From Ruegeria arenilitoris (GTDB taxonomy: Bacteria > Pseudomonadota > Alphaproteobacteria > Rhodobacterales > Rhodobacteraceae): a stretch of 64,000 bases of DNA. Location: contig NZ_WQHP01000002.1 in NCBI RefSeq assembly GCF_013035315.1, forward strand, positions 496,001-560,000, given 5' to 3'. Below the pieces are notes generated by a model. That model worked only from the letters and a program-made list of their open reading frames with translations. It was not told the origin of the DNA and did no database searches. Both the position numbers and the translations under genes were made by a program. This document shows positions 1 to 12,300 of this stretch, in pieces (position 1 is the stretch's first letter; each line of letters begins with the position of its first letter).

Positions 1-124
1 GGACACAGCTGTCTATCAGGTGAATGGCTGGCACGGCGACTCGCTCATGAGATCGGGGTTTGGCCGCATATCCGAAGTCTTTGATGCAAAGGCCCGCCGA
101 CTGGAGAGCGACCGTGCCAGATGA
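1..124 (+). CDS. C-terminal tail of an unidentified gene (partial)
   Basis: The reading frame that starts at base 2 is open from the window edge to a TGA at 122-124 and gives about 40 residues ending LESDRAR. Its codon use looks more like the local genes than the other open frame, which stops at 82-84. If it is real, it overlaps the start of the next gene by 11 bases, which would suggest co-transcription with the polysaccharide-type genes that follow. Too little is visible to name a family. The competing frame (27 residues ending at base 84) cannot be excluded. Confidence 0.35.
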   Translation, partial: DTAVYQVNGWHGDSLMRSGFGRISEVFDAKARRLESDRAR

Positions 125-1655
125 AAAGCTGAAGGTCGTGCTGATTGCACCGCCAAGTCCGGCAGGATTGCAGGATTGGCAAGCACTTTTGATTGACCGA
201 ATAAGAAACGATCCTCGGTATGAAATCACAGGTCAGATTGTTGGCGCAAAGGATAGGCGAGACCCCTCTGGAACGCTCTTGTCGCGCTGCCTTAAACGCG
301 CGGAGCAAGCTTTGGCTGCGCGTCGTATTCTGCCTTACGACACTCAACATGCTGAGCGTTTCATCAAAGCGCTACCGATCACTCAAGATCAAGCGGATCT
401 GGCCCTAGCGCTGGGTCCTTCATCGCTAACAAAATACCAATTGGCCCAGATCCGGTACGGAGAATGGTCAATTACTTTCGGCGGCATGAGCGATCCGTTC
501 AACGCATTCATGACTTCGGGCGCCAGAAGCATCCCTCGGGTCCAAGTCGAAATCCATACACGATCGTACGAAAACCCGGCGCGAATGGTTCTTCGACAAA
601 CCAGCTATAATCGCAAACCGGGAACAGTATTGACAGGGGCATTTGTCGCCGAAAAATCTGTTCTGCTGTTGTTACATACATTGGCTGGGTTGGCAGAGTA
701 CCGCTGCATGCCTGATCCCAAGCATTTGCCTACCGCTTCGAAAGAAAAACCTGGTTTTGAACCCGCCCTCACTTATGCTTTCAATCTTGCAAATGAAGTG
801 TCAAAAAAACTGAGATCTGAACGTCTGGCCAGGTCCGGAAAGAACATAGAGTTTTGGCAACTGGGCAGTTCTTCAGGTCCGGTCTCAGGCTTTCATCCGC
901 GTGAAGCAAAAGCACTGTCGCGATCATCGTGCGTAATGGCCGATCCTTTCCTGTTCGAGCACGAAGGACGGCGGTGGGTATTTTTCGAAGCTATGAACGC
1001 CAATGATGTTAACGGTCGAATAGATGTGGCGTGCCTTGATGGAGACCGCCTCGAAGACCCCGTTACCGCATTGAAATGTTCTTATCACCTATCATTTCCA
1101 TTCGTATTTCGTGCAGAAGGTTCGATATTTATGATGCCTGAAACACAGGCATCTAAACGCCTTGAGATCTGGCGTTGCACCACGTTTCCCGATGAATGGG
1201 AGTTACATGCCACAGCATTCGAAGGACAGTATTTAGCGGATTCCAGTATGTATCTCGGGGATGATGGGCGTTGGTGGCTGATAACCAATTTGTCAGATCA
1301 TTACGCCTTTCAGGATCACTCCAGCGAACTCTACCTGTTCGAAATCGACGGCCCTAATCTGAAATCGATCAAACCTCATCCCAAGAACCCGGTCGTTTTC
1401 GGTTCGGACTCCGCCAGAAACGCCGGAGCGATTATTCGGCAAGGGGATCGGCTGTTCCGGCCATCGCAAAACAACAGCCATGGGGTTTACGGTTTTGGCT
1501 TAAACCTCATGGAAATCTTGAAGCTTGACGAGACAGAGTACGAGGAACGGTTTGTCCGGCAGTTCACGCCCAAAGATCGACCCGGTGTGAAAGCTATGCA
1601 TCATCTGACCGTCGCTGGTGACCAGATCGTAATGGACTGGAGCGGAGCGGAATGA
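114..1655 (+). CDS. GINT1-N-terminal-domain-like protein, probable glycan-modifying enzyme
   Basis: About 513 residues. The C-terminal half (from roughly residue 245) has the five-bladed-propeller character of the domain named after plant glucosamine inositolphosphorylceramide transferase 1: repeated aromatic and acidic blocks such as MADPFLFEHEGRRWVFFE, the FMMPET segment and the LYLFEID strand. The N-terminal half looks like a degenerate formyltransferase/Rossmann-type domain (VVLIAPP, then YGEWSITFGG). In bacteria this combination is usually found in polysaccharide loci, but its reaction is not established. I chose GTG at 114 because GGAGAG lies five bases upstream; ATG at 84 and TTG at 60 are in frame but have weaker ribosome sites. 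The stop overlaps the next ATG (ATGA), so the two genes are almost certainly one operon. Confidence 0.65.
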   Translation: MPDEKLKVVLIAPPSPAGLQDWQALLIDRIRNDPRYEITGQIVGAKDRRDPSGTLLSRCLKRAEQALAARRILPYDTQHAERFIKALPITQDQADLALALGPSSLTKYQLAQIRYGEWSITFGGMSDPFNAFMTSGARSIPRVQVEIHTRSYENPARMVLRQTSYNRKPGTVLTGAFVAEKSVLLLLHTLAGLAEYRCMPDPKHLPTASKEKPGFEPALTYAFNLANEVSKKLRSERLARSGKNIEFWQLGSSSGPVSGFHPREAKALSRSSCVMADPFLFEHEGRRWVFFEAMNANDVNGRIDVACLDGDRLEDPVTALKCSYHLSFPFVFRAEGSIFMMPETQASKRLEIWRCTTFPDEWELHATAFEGQYLADSSMYLGDDGRWWLITNLSDHYAFQDHSSELYLFEIDGPNLKSIKPHPKNPVVFGSDSARNAGAIIRQGDRLFRPSQNNSHGVYGFGLNLMEILKLDETEYEERFVRQFTPKDRPGVKAMHHLTVAGDQIVMDWSGAE

Positions 1656-3301
1656 AATGGAAAATTGCGATCTCAACGTTGCTTTTAGCAAACACAGCCA
1701 TGGCCGGGGATATGACTTTCAAGCTCGGCGTTCAAACACACATGGAACAAGGATGGAGTGTAGCCGCTGTCGAACTCGCGCAAGAACTCGGTGCAACGCA
1801 TCTGCGCGATGAAATCGGGTGGGCCACGGCGGAAAGACAGCCCGGCGTTTACAACTTTGAAGTCGCCGACAAGTACATGTTGCCCATGCTTCAAAAAGGC
1901 ATGGTCCCTTTGATTGTTATCACCGATACAAATCCACTATACGACGACGGTGACACCCCGCACAGCAAAGAGGGTCGCGAAGGTTTCGCTGCCTGGGTCA
2001 GCGCCATCTTCGGCCACTACGGGGTCGAGAATGTTCAGATCGAAATCGGGAACGAATTCAACTCAAGCGACTTTATCAGCGGGCCGTTTACCCAAGACCC
2101 GCCAGCTTATCTGGCGGCACTGGTCCGGGCGGTGCGCAAGCGTCTGGACCAAGATCATCCGGACGCGAAAATCATCTGTAGCGGACTGAACACAATCGCC
2201 ATCGGGTTTTATCAAGAGTTCTTCCGAAAGGGCGGGTTGCAAGCCTGCGATGCCATTTCCGTTCATCCTTACCGCGACAACCCAAATACTCTGTTAACAG
2301 AACTGAACCGGTTGACCACCTTAATGCAGGAATACGGCGGGGAACGCCCGATCTTCGTAACCGAATTCGGCAATTGGTTCGATGATCAACACGACGCGCC
2401 CGACTACATGATCAAGATGGTCACACAAATGGCCGCGGCCGGAATAAGCGAGGCATACTGGTACGCATTGCTCGATGAGCCTTGGTGGCCGAACATGGGT
2501 TTGCGCACAATAAACGCGGAAAACCGAAAACCCGCGGCGGACTCGTTCGAATTTTTGCAAAATAGTCTCTTGCCATTGGGTCGTCCTGTTGCAAGCGAGA
2601 CTATTGAACCAGCGCGCATTTATGAATTCGGACAAAACGGTGAAGCATTCGTTGTATGGGGCAGTGGAGGCGAGTTTGAAGTTAGTGGGGAGGCAAAATT
2701 TTTCGACTCGCGCGGTCGCCCTATTGATCCAGTAAGCCGAATGTCGGACGCTCCGGTTTTGATACTTGGACAGGATCTGGACGTGCGACTAAAGACGCTA
2801 AATATGCACGCGGACACGCAATACCAGTTCAATAGACCGCCTTGGAGTTACTATGCCCGGCGCCCCAGTATCGGGCTGGTGCCGTTGGAAATCATCGATT
2901 GGAACTGGCCAAGTTTTCGCGGTGCGCCAGATTTATCACCGCTGCGGATAACAGACGATGGCGTAACCACTGCTCGGTTCAATGATAGGCCCTACTCGGC
3001 TATTGAACGGTTCACTGCTCAAATGGACGGCTCGTTCGAAATAAATGGGTGGTGGCAGGCATACTCACAATCCGAAAAAGCCCGCCTATCTATCCAACAC
3101 AATGGGACGCTCATTCACGACGCTGAGGTTACGGAAGACGGGTACACCCTGCCGGAGATTAGTCTGGTATTACAAACGGGTGACACATTGGATTTCGAAA
3201 TCGTCCCAACGGGTCCTGAGGGCGACGCATCAGTAAAACGTCGGATCAAGATCTCAGGACCGCCCGTTTCACTTTCGAGTGACCCCGATAACCGCTTATA
3301 A
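1652..3301 (+). CDS. Secreted PslG-like glycoside hydrolase (clan GH-A)
   Basis: 549 residues. An N-terminal signal peptide is clear (MKWKIAISTLLLANTAMAG). The body is a TIM-barrel hydrolase of clan GH-A: the acid/base motif IEIGNEFN places Glu135 after Asn134, and the nucleophile is Glu238 in IFVTEFGN. HPY near residue 205 and the WYALLDEPWW segment complete a GH39/PslG-type active site. After about residue 330 there is a beta-rich extension that may bind carbohydrate. PslG-like enzymes act in the periplasm on exopolysaccharide. The ATGA overlap with the GINT1-like gene supports a joint role in making or trimming a surface glycan; the substrate is unknown. Its 3' end overlaps the convergent NRPS-PKS gene by six bases, leaving no room for a terminator. 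Confidence 0.75.
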   Translation: MKWKIAISTLLLANTAMAGDMTFKLGVQTHMEQGWSVAAVELAQELGATHLRDEIGWATAERQPGVYNFEVADKYMLPMLQKGMVPLIVITDTNPLYDDGDTPHSKEGREGFAAWVSAIFGHYGVENVQIEIGNEFNSSDFISGPFTQDPPAYLAALVRAVRKRLDQDHPDAKIICSGLNTIAIGFYQEFFRKGGLQACDAISVHPYRDNPNTLLTELNRLTTLMQEYGGERPIFVTEFGNWFDDQHDAPDYMIKMVTQMAAAGISEAYWYALLDEPWWPNMGLRTINAENRKPAADSFEFLQNSLLPLGRPVASETIEPARIYEFGQNGEAFVVWGSGGEFEVSGEAKFFDSRGRPIDPVSRMSDAPVLILGQDLDVRLKTLNMHADTQYQFNRPPWSYYARRPSIGLVPLEIIDWNWPSFRGAPDLSPLRITDDGVTTARFNDRPYSAIERFTAQMDGSFEINGWWQAYSQSEKARLSIQHNGTLIHDAEVTEDGYTLPEISLVLQTGDTLDFEIVPTGPEGDASVKRRIKISGPPVSLSSDPDNRL

Positions 3302-6300
3302 TCCCCGGCGCGCGCCGCGGCGATAGGATTTTAGCGAAGGTTTGCGCGGCGCATTGTCATCTCCAACCCGACTGTCTGCAAACGCTGCAAGGCGCGCAAT
3401 TGAGGGGTACTCCAAAAGATGTCTCGCCTCGACGTTCAGATCGGCGTCGATCAGGCGCGCGGCAATCCGGAACACAGTCAGAGAGTCAGCGCCCAAGGCG
3501 AACAGGGTTTGCGATGTTGAAATCTGCTCGATGCCCAGCGTTTCTTCCCAGATTTTCGCCATTTTCTTTTCCGTCGGCGTGCTCGGTTCAGTGTACAACA
3601 CTGTGACTGTTGCAACCACGTCCGGATCGGGCAAAGCCTTGCGATCCAACTTTTTGTTGCCGGTTTTGGGAAGATCACTCAGGAAAACCCAAGCAGTTGG
3701 AACCATGTAATTTGGCAGACGATGCCCCAAAGCCATTGTCAGATCTTCCGGCTTCGGGTCATATCCCGGCTCTGAAACGACATAGCCGACCAACTGCTTG
3801 TCGCCGCGTGGCGATGGACGCAATGCAGCGGCGGCAAACTGAACGCCGCTCACGGTCCGCATAGCAGCTTCAATCTCGCCAAGCTCAATGCGGAAACCAC
3901 GCAACTTGACCTGGCCGTCATTGCGGCCCAGAACTTGTATTGTTCCGTCCACCAAACGACGCGCTACATCGCCGGTTTTATACAACATTCGCGACTGCCC
4001 GTTCAGAGACACCTCACGAAACGCGGCGTTGGTGAGGTCTTCGCGTCGGAAATACCCCTTGGCCAGCCCGGTACCACCAATGTTCAGTTCGCCCTCGGCA
4101 CCGATAGGCAACGGCTGATCGTCAGGACCAAGGACATGCAATTCAGTATTGGCTATCGGATGACCAATCGTAATCAGTTCTCCCGAATTGATCTTTGAGA
4201 CCGCCGACCAGATCGTTGTCTCAGTCGGACCATACATATTCCAGAGGTCTGCACCATTCTCCATCAACCGCTCTGCGAGGTCGGCTGGCAGGGGTTCTCC
4301 TCCTGCCAACATGGTCAAGCCTTCATCCGGTTGAAGTCCTGCTTCAAGAAGCATGCTCCACAATGTCGGCGTGGCCTGAATATGGGTGACATCTCCGCGC
4401 TTTAGGCGTTCAACCAGCCGGAAACCGTCCAGTACGTCTTCTTGTTCGGCTATAACCAAACGACCGCCCTGCAGCAACGGCAGGAACAGTTCCAGAACGG
4501 AGATATCAAACATCGTTGTCGTCACAGACAGCATAACGGATTGCGCGTCAAACCCGGGCTCGTCCGCCATAGACGTCAGCAAGTTGATTACAGAGCGATG
4601 GCCTATCTCGACCCCTTTCGGTGTACCGGTCGAACCAGAGGTGAACATCACATATGCGGTTGGATCATTTTTGCCCGCGACGAACGAGGGACTGCCACCC
4701 GCTCTTACTTGGCTCATTTGAAGCTCGCGCAGATCCAGACCTTCCGCACAATCGGGCAGATCAGTCTGGTCGTGCAGGATTGCCGAAACATCTGCCGTCT
4801 CTAGTATCATTCGTAGCCGCGACGCGGGTTGAGCAGGATCAATCGGAACATATGCGTTGCCGCTTTTCAAAACGCCAAGCAAAGCTGCAAGACACTGTGA
4901 TGACCGAGACATCGCAACGGCGATCCGCCCGCCGGAACTGCGCACAAGGGCCTGAATATCTGCAGCTACCGCATCACTCAGCCGGTCAAGCTCCATATAA
5001 CTGAGCTGCTCTTTGCTGTCCTCAACTGCGATGACTTCGGGGTGAGTTTTAGCAGTTTCTGAGATCAGCCTATGAAGCGTTGACGCCTGCGGCAATTCCT
5101 CGCTTGTTTGATTTACGGTCTCCAACATCCACTCAAGTTCATAGGCTGGCTGAATGGTAATCTCGGACAGGGGACGCGTAGTATCCGCTGCCAATTCGGT
5201 AAGCGCTGTTTCGAAGTATTTTATCCAACGCATCACTGTGTCTTCGTCATAGACATCGGTGTTGTAATCGACATCCACTCGCAGACCATCGCGACGTTCG
5301 ATCACGTTAAAGAAAAGATCGAAATTCACAGCAGTTTTTGGGTTGGGTGCGGTCGTCATGCTCAGCGAGCCCATGTCAACGGCTTCGCCCAGTCGTTCAA
5401 GATTGAACTGTACTTCCGTCAGCGGCAGGCGGTTTAGCGTACGCTCGATATTCAGATCGCGAACGAGCGTTCCATAGGTGTAATCCTGGTGGTCAAATGC
5501 ATTCATTACCCTGTCGCGAACCTGAACCAGGAAGTCAGCAGCCGTAGCGTTCGGATCTTGAATGGTGCGGATCGGAAGGAAATTGACGCAATGGCCAACC
5601 ATATCACTGTCATCCAACAAGGCCTGCCCACCGGTTGGAACGCCTAAGACAAGATCATGCGACCCTGTCAGCCGTCCAAAAACGATCTGAAGGGATGCAA
5701 ACAGGGTTGCGAACAGCGTGCAGCCCTGAGCGGCACCTGCCTTCCGCGCCGCGGCCGCCACATCGCCCGAAATGTGCGCTGTACAGGTTGCTCCGGAGAA
5801 TGTCTTGATTGCTGGCCGAGATCTATCGGTTGGTATCTCCGGCAATTCGGTAGGCTCTGCATATTGCTCTTGCCAATAAGCGCGCGTCTCAGCTCGTACA
5901 TCTTTGCCAGATTGTTGGATGGCATAGGAAGCAAAAGATGGGGCGGGCGGTAACTCCGCACACGTTCCGGCGACCTCTGCTTTGTAAAACGCCACCAGAT
6001 CTGAACCCAGAACGTTGTATGACCAACCGTCGCAAACGATGTGGTGTGCATTAATGACCAGAACATGTTCTTCCGCGGACATCCTAGCAAGAAAGGCTCT
6101 TAATGGAGGTCCAGAAATCAAGTCGATTTCGGTCGCTGAATCTTCGTGCAAAATATCAGCTAAAGCGGCTTCTGGATTTTCTCTTTCGCTCAGATCATGC
6201 AAAGTCAGAGGCAGCTCGAAGGGGTCTATGATGTCGAACGTCTCACCGTTTCTTGCAAAGACCTGACGCAACCCGTCATGGCGTTCGACCACGAGATTAA

Positions 6301-9300
6301 GCGCCCGTTGCAGTGCTTCCTTGTCGAGTTGACCCGTCAGGTAGAACGAGGCGCTTTCATTGAAGCTGCAAGACGCCTTCTCTCCCAGCTGACTGGTCAT
6401 CCAGACCTCACGCTGTGCTTCGGTCAAAGGGATACCCTCGGTCGGTGGTGTGGCCACAGGTACTGCCGCGGCAGGCTCGGCTTGACCATCGCCGGTGAGA
6501 ATCCCAACGTTTCTAAGCGCATCAACGGATTGTTCGAATGCGGTGACAACTGCATCAAAATCTTGCTCAGTGTGCGCAGTGGTAAAGAAGCAAGCATATC
6601 CGACCTGAACATGGATGCCGGCCATCTTCATAAGCGGATAAAACAGAGCTGCGTTAGGATCAAAATCCATGAGCTTCGGAACAAACCAACTTGAATAGCT
6701 CTCGACCAATCGCGGCAATCCGCGCGCTTCAAGAATAACATTCATCCTTTCGACTGCGTCGGCTGTACGCGCCGCTGTGCGTTGCCAAAGATCGGATCCA
6801 TTGGTTTCCATATGATCCAGTGTGGCATCCACTGCGGCGACAACCAACGGGTGGCGAACAAATGTCCCAGCAAAGAAGGTCGGCGACGCTTCGGGGACCG
6901 AGTCATCACCGAACTGCCACATGCCGCCATCAAGGGCATCCATAAACCGGGCCGAACCCGCCAGCATGCCAATGGGCATGCCGCCTCCGATCACTTTGCC
7001 ATAGGTCGCCATATCAGCTTGGATGTCCCACTCGCCCTGCATGCCGCGGGCACCAACGCGGAATCCTGTGACGATCTCATCCATGACAAGCGCTGCGCCG
7101 TTTTCGTGCGTGATGTGACGCAGTTCGCGCACAAAATCCTTGGGTCGCAGGGTTGGATTCCGGCTTTGTACCGGCTCAACAACAACGGCAGCAACTGCGC
7201 CGATGTTCTCGCGAATCCAGTCGAGGCTTTCCGGCGCCCCATAGGGCAACACAACCATGTTGGAGAGGCTCGAACGCGGAATCCCAGGCGCAATTGGCAG
7301 AGCTGCAGGATCACCACCGCGGGATTTGCCCTTGACCAGAACTTCATCGAACTGGCCATGATAGTCATTGCCAAAAACGACGATCTGGTCACGACCTGTC
7401 ACTGTCCGAGCAATGCGCATTGCCGCCATCACAGCCTCGGACCCGGTGTTACAGAAAGTAGCCCGCTCATGTCCGACGAACTTGGCAAAGCGTTCCAGAA
7501 CAGGACCGGCAAGATCGCATTGCGGACCAATTGCGAACCCGAGTTCCATTTGTCGCGTTATGGCATCAATAATGAAATCCGGCGAATGACCAAAGGCGAT
7601 AGGCCCGAAACCACTGACCAAATCTATCAGTTCATTGCCGTCGATATCCCATAAGCGCGCACCTTTCGAACGTTCGCAAACGATCGGGAAAACCAGCTCT
7701 TTCCATTCGGAACGAAACCCGGCAGCAGTGCGCGGGTCGGCCATAACGGACCGGTAGGTCTGAACATATTCTTTAGACTTGGCGTATCGCTGACTGTATT
7801 TGCCCGCCAGGTCTTGCGCAAAGGCCAGTTGCTGAGGTGTAAGATCGCCTCCAGCCGCATTGGTTGCGCGTCCAATCGAGAAAGCGGTTTTTTTCGCGGC
7901 GGTTTTGGCTGGGGCGGGAACCAAAGGTTTATCCTCTGCCGCGACCTTGGGTGTGCTGACCGGAGCGGTCGGTTCCTCCGCCTGAGCCCCTGACAAGGCC
8001 TGAAGCTGTTGCGCGAACAATGACTGCATTGCCGCGACCTGCGCTTGCATAACAGCCGCAACCGAACCATCGCCCATAGGAACGGAGGGCGCCGCTGGCG
8101 GCGGCGAAGCCGCAGGAACCACCTGTGCAACAGCGCCTTGAGGGACCGCCTGCGAAGTTTCTTGCTCCACCGAGAGAGCAGCCGTTTCAGCAGGCAGGCA
8201 TTCATCAAGGTAATTAACCAACGCCTGGGCGGACGGATAATCAGACAGCAATTGCCGGAATGTCAGATCAACCCCGTAATCGGTATTCATTTGTTGAGTG
8301 ACCTGACCAAGGAACAAGGAGTCAAACCCAAGTTCCAAAAATGTTGCCGATGCATCTTCAGCACCCAGATCCTCACCGGAAACTTCGCTTAGAATGGCCA
8401 TAATCTCGCCGATCAGGCGGGGTTTGCGATCAATGGGCTCTTGAGAAATAGATGTCGGCATCGAAGAAATCTCACTCACACTTGAAACAGGATTCACTGG
8501 TACGGCGGTCGGATCGGTTGACGCGCCAGTTGGTATTCCGAGGCATGGCGCCGGAGCGTCCACCCAATGCAATTTGCGTTGGAAGGGGTAGGTTGGCAGC
8601 GGCACCCGTCGGTTTCCTCGCGAACCAAGCTTTTCCCAATCTACACTGACACCACATCCCCACAGACGGCCCATTGCAGTGGCCATTGCGACTTCATCAG
8701 TTTCCGGGCGGGTGTGATCCGGCAAGGATTGTATAATTGCAACCGAGGCATCCCTTGGCAAAGTCTGGGCGCTAAACGCAGATAACGTGTTCCCTGCGCC
8801 AACCTCGAGCAGTGCAACCGCATCTTCGCCCACTAGTGTCGACACCGCATCTGCAAAATTGACCGCCGCACGCGCCTGCGTCGCCCAGTAGGACGGGTCA
8901 GTGCATTCATCTTCTGAAATCCAATCACCCGTTACACAACTTACATATGGGATTCTTGTCTGCTGCAGCACTCTTTCCGAGACCGCTTCCATCAGGCCAT
9001 CACATACCGGATCCATCATGCGCGAATGGAACGCATGCGACGTGTGAAGACGTGAACAAGGGATATCGGCTTTTTTCAGTCGCTCTTCCATAGCCGCGAT
9101 GGCATCAAAATCTCCGGCCAGAACATTCAGACGTGGCGCATTGCGGGCGGCGACATCAACGGTGTCATCAAGATGATCTTCAAGAGCTTCAAGCGGCGCT
9201 CTGACCGACAGCATTGCGCCGCCGGGCTGATCCTGCATCAGTTGGCCTCTTTTTGCGATGATCGACAGGCCGGTTTCGAAATCCATAACCCCGCCGAGGG

Positions 9301-12300
9301 CGGCCGCCGTGAACTCACCCACCGAATGCCCGATCATCGCCGCCGGGGTCACTCCGCGAGCCATCCAAAGGCGCGCACAGGCATATTGGGTCAGGAAAAG
9401 CGCAGGCTGCGTCAACCGGGTTTCCCGCAAAGCGCGGGCCAGTTCCTGATCGCTGGGATCGCCAAAGCAAAGCATGGTCTTGACGTCCAACCCAAGCACG
9501 GGGCGCAGAATTTCCGCGCCCTGATCAATCCAGCGGGCAAACTCTGGTTCTGAACGATAAAGGCCGCTGCCCATACTGGGATACTGGGACCCCTGCCCCG
9601 GGAACATGAACGCCACCGACGGATCACCCTGCATCGCGGGTTTTCGAACTGCCGGTGCCGCGCGCAAGGTTTTGGCGACTTCGGCCTTGTCCGTTCCGGC
9701 CACGGCCTGGCGAAACTCGAACTCAGCCCGACCGTCCTGCAATGTATAGGCTATATCTGCCAGTGCATACGCATTGGGCTGCTCCAACGCATCGACCAAA
9801 TGATTCTGCATCTCGGCCAACGCTTCGGGCGTCTTGGCGGACAGAACAATGACCTGAGCCGATTTGGACGGGGTGGCATGCGGAACATCCGGCGCCTCTT
9901 CCATCACCAGATGCACATTGGTCCCACCAACCCCGAACGAGCTGACACCGGCCCGCAACGGACCGTCGGACACCCAGTTTGAAGCGGCTTTCGGAACCCT
10001 GAACCCCGAACCATCCAGGTCAATTCGTGGATTCAAGCTGTTAAAGTTTGCTACGGGCGGGATAGATCTGTGGGTCAGCATCAGCGCGGTTTTGATCACG
10101 CCAACAACCCCGGCCGCCGCGTCCAGGTGGCCGATATTGCCCTTGACCGATCCAAGCGCACAGCCGCCCTCGGGCGAGGCATCCGCGAAGGCCTGCCGCA
10201 ATCCCTTGATCTCGATCGGATCACCCAGCGGCGTCGCCGTTCCGTGGCACTCCACATAAGAAACGGTATCCGCGGAAATCCCCGCATCCTGATGCGCGCG
10301 GCGGATGGCATCCGCCTGACCCAAAACCGTGGGCGCTGTGTACGAAATCTTTTCCGATCCGTCGTTGTTGATGCCGCACCCACGGATCACCGCATGGATA
10401 TGATCGCCATCCGCGACGGCATCCTTCAGCCGCCGCAAGACGACAACGCCTGCGCCATGCCCAAAGATCGTTCCACTGGCCTGCGCGTCAAACGGGCGGC
10501 ACGTGCCGTCATCCGAGGCAAGCCCGCCTTCTTGCGTGATGTAACCACGGTTCTGCGGGAAGGTGATCGACACCCCTCCTGCAAGGGCCATGTCGCATTG
10601 ACCAGACCGCAGCGCCGTCATCGCCTGCGATATCGCGGTCAACGAACTGGAACAAGCCGTCAGAACCGTCATTGCAGGACCTTTGAGGTCCAGCTTGTAG
10701 GATACACGGGTGGCCAGACAATCGCTCAGATTGCCGGTCATTTCGGAGAATTTCCCGGTCTGGTAATTAGAGGTAAACGCGTCCGAGGATTTGCGGTCCC
10801 CCAGAACATTGTGGATCAGGTATGTGTTCATCGAACACCCGGCATAGACCCCGACAGTGCCGCCCATGCGCCATGGATCATGCCCGCTGTCTTCCAGCGC
10901 GTGATAACAAATCTCCATGAAGACGCGTGCCTGGGGATCGGTCACGGCGGCCTCGCGTGCGTGCATGCCAAAGAACTTGGCATCGAACATGCCCCCATCC
11001 GGCAGGCCGGGGCGCACCGGGACATAGCTGTCCTTGGATCGCTCCGCCTCAGAAAACCCGTCTTCAAGCTCGTCTGCCTTGAAGGGCCGGATCAGGTTGT
11101 CGCCGTTCTGGATGTGCTGCCAGAACGTTTCCAAAGAATCCGCACCCGGCAGCTTGGCGGCCATACCTACAACCGCGATTGCATCCTCGGGTAGATTAGG
11201 CTGGGTTGCAGTTTCATCAACTGCCGCCGGTCTGAGCTCTTCCGAAGGGGTTTCCACCGGAGCGTCGACTGCCAACTCGGCAATGGCCTGCGACAATGAT
11301 CCCAGTCGCGGTGTTTCGAACACAAGACTGATGTCAAAGATCAGTCCCAGCCGCTTCATCACCTCGGCATGCGCGCTGATAAGTTGCAACGATGTACCAC
11401 CCGCTTCGAAGAAGGTTGCGGTTTTGTCCAACGGTCCACAACCCAGATGCTCATCATAGACTTTGGCCAGAACTCCAAAAACCTCGTCGGCACTGCGTTT
11501 CTTACGCTTTGAGCGGAAGGCCACGACAGTGTCGGGCGTGCTGTCGCTTTCAGGGTCCTCAACGCTGCGCACCAGCGCCTTGCGGTCAATCTTGCTGTTC
11601 ACGGTCAGGGGAAAATCGGCCAACACGCGGTTCATCCGGGGCAGGCATCCCTCCGGCAGTACCTTGCCCAGTTCGGCCATGACATCACTGATAAAGGCCC
11701 GGTGATCCGCCGGCATTTCACCAGAGGGTTTTAAGAACGCAGCGATCCGTTTTTCCCCCGTTTTGGCGACAACCAGCGCAACCGCCGCGTCGACCAGCAT
11801 CGGAATTTCGCGCAGATGATGTTCGATTTCATCCAGCTCGATCCGGCGGCCACCGATCTTGACCTGCCGGTCGACCCGCCCAAGAAATTCGTAAACGCCG
11901 TCCTCGCGACAGCGAGCCAGATCGCCCGTCAGGTAAACCTGACCGCTGCGACCTTGTCGTGGGTCCGGGATAAAGGATTCAGCCGTGCGATCAGGTTTAT
12001 TGAGATACTCCGAGGCGACCCCCGGCCCTGCCGCAACCAGTTGCCCTACCGTTCCAATCGGAAGCTCATTGTAGTCTTCATCGACAACAAAGCACTCGCA
12101 ATGCCCCGTTGGCAGGCCGATTGGAATTGACCCTCCTTTCAGATCGTCCGCCGTAACAAGATGCATCGTTGTGAAAACCGAGTTCTCGGTGGGCCCATAG
12201 CCGTTGACGACCTGAACATAGGGATAGGCTTCCATTAACTGACGCACATGAGATGGCGACAGAACATCGCCACCAGCACCGAACTCCCGCAAACCCTTGA

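Noticed and set aside
10070-11194. Plus-strand open frame of 374 residues inside the NRPS-PKS gene
   Set aside because: It lies antisense to the ketosynthase region, whose active-site motifs are intact.
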